Shown one piece after another: positions 61,801-64,000 of a stretch of DNA of 64,000 nucleotides (position 1 is the first letter of the stretch; every line of letters begins with the position of its first letter). The DNA is taken from assembly GCA_963971405.1 (NCBI GenBank), contig OZ020489.1, positions 38,971,865-39,035,864 on the forward strand, written 5' to 3'. Source of the stretch: Psococerastis gibbosa. Lineage: Eukaryota > Arthropoda > Insecta > Psocodea > Psocidae. Made by a program: the position numbers and the translations under genes. The notes below the pieces were generated by a model. It did no database searches. It saw only the letters and a program-made list of their open reading frames with translations, and was not told the DNA's origin.

Positions 61801-63463
61801 TGATACTTCTTCTTCTTCAAGACACTAGTTAAATATTGTGGCTGGTGAAGTCAGTGTCACGTCCTGGGCAGTAGTTATAACCATTCCTCGGGATTTGTTT
61901 TCCAATATTAACATCAGGCATTTGGTGTTCCAAGACTCGTACTTCATGGGCGATTTTGATAAGAAAGCTTTAACAAGTAAGTACTTTTTATTTTTGCTTA
62001 TTTTTGATAGTTCTTCTTCTTGAAGTCAGTGTCACGTCCTTGTCAGCAGTTTTGACCATTCCTCGAGGGTTGTAGTCCAATATTAGTATTAGGTACAATT
62101 TTCCTTCTTCGAATGCGAAGTGGCGATCATCACGGCAATTGTTAATACTCACTTACTTAGACTTTGGACTCCCTAAAAGGAAGTCAAGTATGTAGAGTAT
62201 CGAATGTCCTTAGTCATGATGACTGTACTGGGGAATTGTAATGCAGTGGTGCATCTGTATGCCGTTGACTCTTCATTGAGTTCCTCCACCTTCGGGTCCA
62301 GTTTCCCAACCCCAGGACAGAAGAGTGCCCTAGTAGTGGTTGCTTACTTGTATTTACTAGCGTCAACTATTCGCCCCGTCACATAGTCATCCTCGGGCTT
62401 CTTTGGCTTTCCTAGACTGGGATTATGAACCATTATATTTTTTCCATGCCTTAGCCTTCCGGCGCAGGTCAATTTCCCACCACTATGTCGGAATGTGAAT
62501 ACCTCTATACAGAAAGCCCTGCACGGCTGGTCATAAAGCAACACACGGCGGGGGGTTCGGGGGGTTTGGGGGGTCCGGATCCCTCCCGAAATATTTGCAG
62601 AGTACACTAGATAGAATGGAGTTCTAAATAATGCTGAGGTTACCTCACCTGCGGTGACGGCAGATGGCCCCCTCCCGAAGAAAATTTCTGGCTGCGGCCT
62701 TGTATTGCACCACCCTGTTTGCACTACCTTGGGTCATTGAACCTAAACTTTCACTTTCTACACTTCCGCATTCCTTTAAAGGCTGTTTCACTTTCTTTTA
62801 TAAATCTCCTTTTAGGAATCCAAGTTCTGTGTTGTCTCGTTATTTCTACTGTTTGCTTCGTCAACCACTTTATGTCTTAGTGATTAATTTTAATGCGTAC
62901 CGTAACATTTCTTTTAGTATTTATAGTTTTTATGAAAACAATGTTCGTGAGTTTATGATTTTATTTCTTCATTGAGTTCCGTTAAATTTTCTAATTTTAA
63001 ATAGAGATACGTATATTTGTTTTATGGTTTTATGTAACCTAATTTACAGGATTTGGTTTACTTCTTCAATGCTAAATCCAGTTCTTGAACTTTATTTAAT
63101 TTTTCAATAGTATTTCTGTAGGCTTATGTGCTGCCAACACTGGGCAACAGGATGGTAATTTACATTTTTTTCTGAGGCTTTCTGTGTGCTTTTATGGTAT
63201 TTACTAATATAATAATAATATGTCATATACAATAAGTAGGTAAGTTACCGTAGGTATTTATTTTACTATTATTGTTTCAGATATAGTTGACCTTAAAACC
63301 ATAAATTTCCTAAATTCCAAGCTAGAGGAGGTGCCACGACTTGACTACCTTTTTAATAACTTAACAACACTCGAGGCCATATACATTGAGGACACTTCTA
63401 TGCCGAATGTCGTTTTTGGCGACAGCCCATCTCTGCAAAACCTACAACTTATCAGTTTCAAAG
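58637..63463 (+). CDS. Unrecognised secreted or membrane glycoprotein gene with leucine-rich end, five visible exons, 3' incomplete
   Basis: Five exons (58,637-58,817, 60,034-60,174, 60,515-60,858, 61,377-61,767, 63,281-63,463) join with matching phases (1, 1, 0, 1) and end with an open donor, so the gene runs off the window. The product so far is about 410 residues. It has a hydrophobic N-terminus (likely signal peptide), a short Cys-bearing region, a beta-like middle with alternating polar and hydrophobic residues, many sequons (NES, NKT, NIS, NLS, NWT, NIT, NLT) and a leucine-rich last part. I do not recognise the family. The LRR-like end suggests an extracellular recognition or adhesion protein, but that is inference. 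The intact frames over about 1.2 kb of exon argue for a working gene. Confidence 0.72.
58962..59044 (+). repeat. Short dispersed repeat shared with 2,274-2,350
   Basis: Lies in intron 1 of the second gene. Shares ggcttttgcgcggatatagg and cgtcgcg-type blocks, then runs into a G-run. Confidence 0.55.
59697..59832 (+). mobile_element. SINE C, best A-box copy
   Basis: Has gatggcaaagtggtagcgtg (close to a tRNA A-box), ccatgcgatcggagacgtgc and gaggtcaatcggatgcatt. Located in intron 1 of the second gene. Confidence 0.78.
60034..60174 (+). CDS. Second gene exon 2
   Basis: The acceptor is cttatttcag (ending 60,033) and the donor AAAG|GTAACC (60,175). In the frame set by its neighbours it reads DVYGVTEDVDVQTVCEDTL, then a Gln-rich step, two close sequons (NES, NKT), and Cys residues in KTCQF and SICKG. 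Another frame is also open here but cannot join exon 3 in phase. Confidence 0.7.
60515..60858 (+). CDS. Second gene exon 3: beta-like domain
   Basis: The acceptor is atattttacag (ending 60,514) and the donor TCC|GTAAGT (60,859), phase 0. Its 114 codons include a hydrophobic strand (KILIFVVDSYRMV), YGSQVVIPDDVFKLTGD, and alternating segments such as GIGMRASVSLKPNIFYNG and LRVGWRVQGEVMINDFDG. The pattern suggests beta sheet. No known domain signature was identified. Confidence 0.78.
61377..61767 (+). CDS. Second gene exon 4: glycosylated domain
   Basis: The acceptor is tctgtttccag (ending 61,376) and the donor ACAA|GTAAGT (61,768), phase 1. Its 130 codons are rich in sequons (TNIST, GNLSS, TNWTL, NINITH) and read as a beta-rich extracellular segment (LTNWTLHGYLDAEFLPT, GWLAYGKAQVKPLLITW). 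It ends in ITIPRDLFSNINITHLVF, which resembles the start of a leucine-rich repeat array. The last ~100 bp with the donor are duplicated downstream. Confidence 0.8.
61877..62095 (+). pseudogene. Two partial copies of second-gene exon 4 end
   Basis: 61,877-61,976 repeats the last 100 bp of exon 4 (ITIPRDLFSNIN to the donor) with a few changes and an intact GTAAGT. About 62,050-62,090 is a shorter, more worn third copy. Spacing is about 209 and 175 bp. Neither copy has an evident acceptor in phase with exon 3 or 4, so they are read as intronic relics. Confidence 0.8.
62095..62420 (+). repeat. Dispersed repeat E, copy 2
   Basis: Matches 31,500-31,830 through the cgatcatcacggcaat, ttggactccctaaaaggaag and gccgttgactcttcattgag blocks. 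Confidence 0.7.
62425..63280. other. Second gene intron 4, unassigned part
   Basis: A G-run/C-run block at 62,550-62,700 with ggctgcggccttg resembles a worn G-run foldback. The rest is AT-rich intron. Confidence 0.5.
63281..63463 (+). CDS. Second gene exon 5: leucine-rich repeat-like segment
   Basis: The acceptor is ttattgtttcag (ending 63,280) and the donor AAAG|GTAGGC (63,464), phase 1. It completes an Asn codon with exon 4 and reads VDLKTINFLNSKLEEVP, LDYLFNNLTTLEAIYI and SPSLQNLQLISFKG. Leu at about LxxLxxLxI spacing and repeats of 24-27 residues are typical of extracellular LRRs. More repeats should follow beyond the window. Confidence 0.78.
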
Positions 63464-63544
63464 GTAGGCTACGGTACAATATTATTGTACCTATAAAGTA
63501 CCGATTGTTATTTTTTTATTTTTTTTTTTTTTTTTACTACGCCT

Positions 63545-63842
63545 TTTCCTCATGGAGGGTCGGCGGCACGGCAGCGTCGTTTCCACATGGTCCTGTCCTG
63601 TGCTTCTTCAGTTGAGAGCCCCAATCTTTTCATGTCTTCGGCGATCTCTCTATCCAGTGTTAGTTTCGGCCTCCCTGGTAGTCTTCTTCCTGGCATCTCC
63701 AGTTCCATTACTCTTCTGTCTAGGTGGTCTTCGTCTCTACGTAGTAAGTGTCCCCACCAGTTCAGCCTCTTTTCCCTCAGTTTTTCTTGCACGCAACACG
63801 TTCTCATCTCCTGCCTTATGTCCTCGTTTCTGCGTCGGTCTT
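63545..63842 (-). mobile_element. LINE C-terminal fragment
   Basis: The minus strand reads EKRLNWWGHLLRRDEDH, GRRLPGRPKLTLDREI and TMWKRRCRAADPP in one frame of about 95 codons. The RLPGRP motif places it with LINE tails of a different family from 48,482. A T-run (63,509-63,535) beside it is its A-rich 3' tail. Confidence 0.85.
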
Positions 63843-64000
63843 TAAAAATATAAATTGGGGTACAGGTGTTACCTGTGTGCACTTAAGCCTATTGGCCTAT
63901 TGTGCCCCCTACAACAAAGTATCTACATCACTTCTACATCACTTTCTCGAGGCCTATCTCCCTCACGAGAGCCAGGATCTTGAGGGGATTCAGAAGTGGT
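63843..64000 (-). mobile_element. LINE 3' region, same family as 30,405-30,900
   Basis: Near-identical to about 30,410-30,560 (gtgcacttaagcctattggc, gagccaggatcttgagggg). It continues past the window edge. Confidence 0.8.

Overview
The window is AT-rich animal nuclear DNA with two spliced plus-strand genes in a dense field of degenerate mobile elements. An arthropod, most likely an insect, is suggested by a leucokinin-type receptor, an arthropod peptide GPCR. The long introns, LINE tails, tRNA-like SINEs and TWA-flanked foldback elements fit a large, repeat-rich arthropod genome. The species cannot be named from the sequence.

Layout. 1-8,570 is intergenic: LINE 3' ends, a 380-bp foldback element, fragments of an ~850-970 bp element (family A here), and a foldback split by a LINE. 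8,570-47,371 holds the leucokinin receptor (Lkr-like) as six coding exons: 8,570-8,678, 16,809-17,008, 27,368-27,638, 28,562-28,779, 44,188-44,379 and 47,168-47,371. Splice phases agree at every junction, and the chain gives about 393 residues with seven membrane helices. The introns (about 8.1, 10.4, 0.9, 15.4 and 2.8 kb) are packed with repeats. 47,372-58,600 is intergenic: LINE fragments, nested foldbacks, a 400-bp polypyrimidine tract that is an expanded LINE tail, and a CpG-rich patch at about 57,840-58,330. 58,637-63,463 holds the first five coding exons of a second gene, again with matching phases. It encodes a secreted or membrane glycoprotein of unrecognised family with a leucine-rich stretch in its last visible exon, and it continues past the right edge. 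The window ends in minus-strand LINE sequence.

The two genes share no evident pathway. The receptor should couple leucokinin peptides to G-protein signalling, classically for diuresis and gut motility. The clearest unusual theme is that exon edges are locally duplicated in both genes. Lkr exon 2 (TM1-TM2 plus its donor) is followed by five decaying copies, Lkr exons 1 and 3 have partial copies beside them, and exon 4 of the second gene has two. The other theme is a set of foldback elements sharing a core motif, including a palindrome nested in a palindrome. No LTR retrovirus, Polinton, CRISPR array or functional RNA gene was seen.
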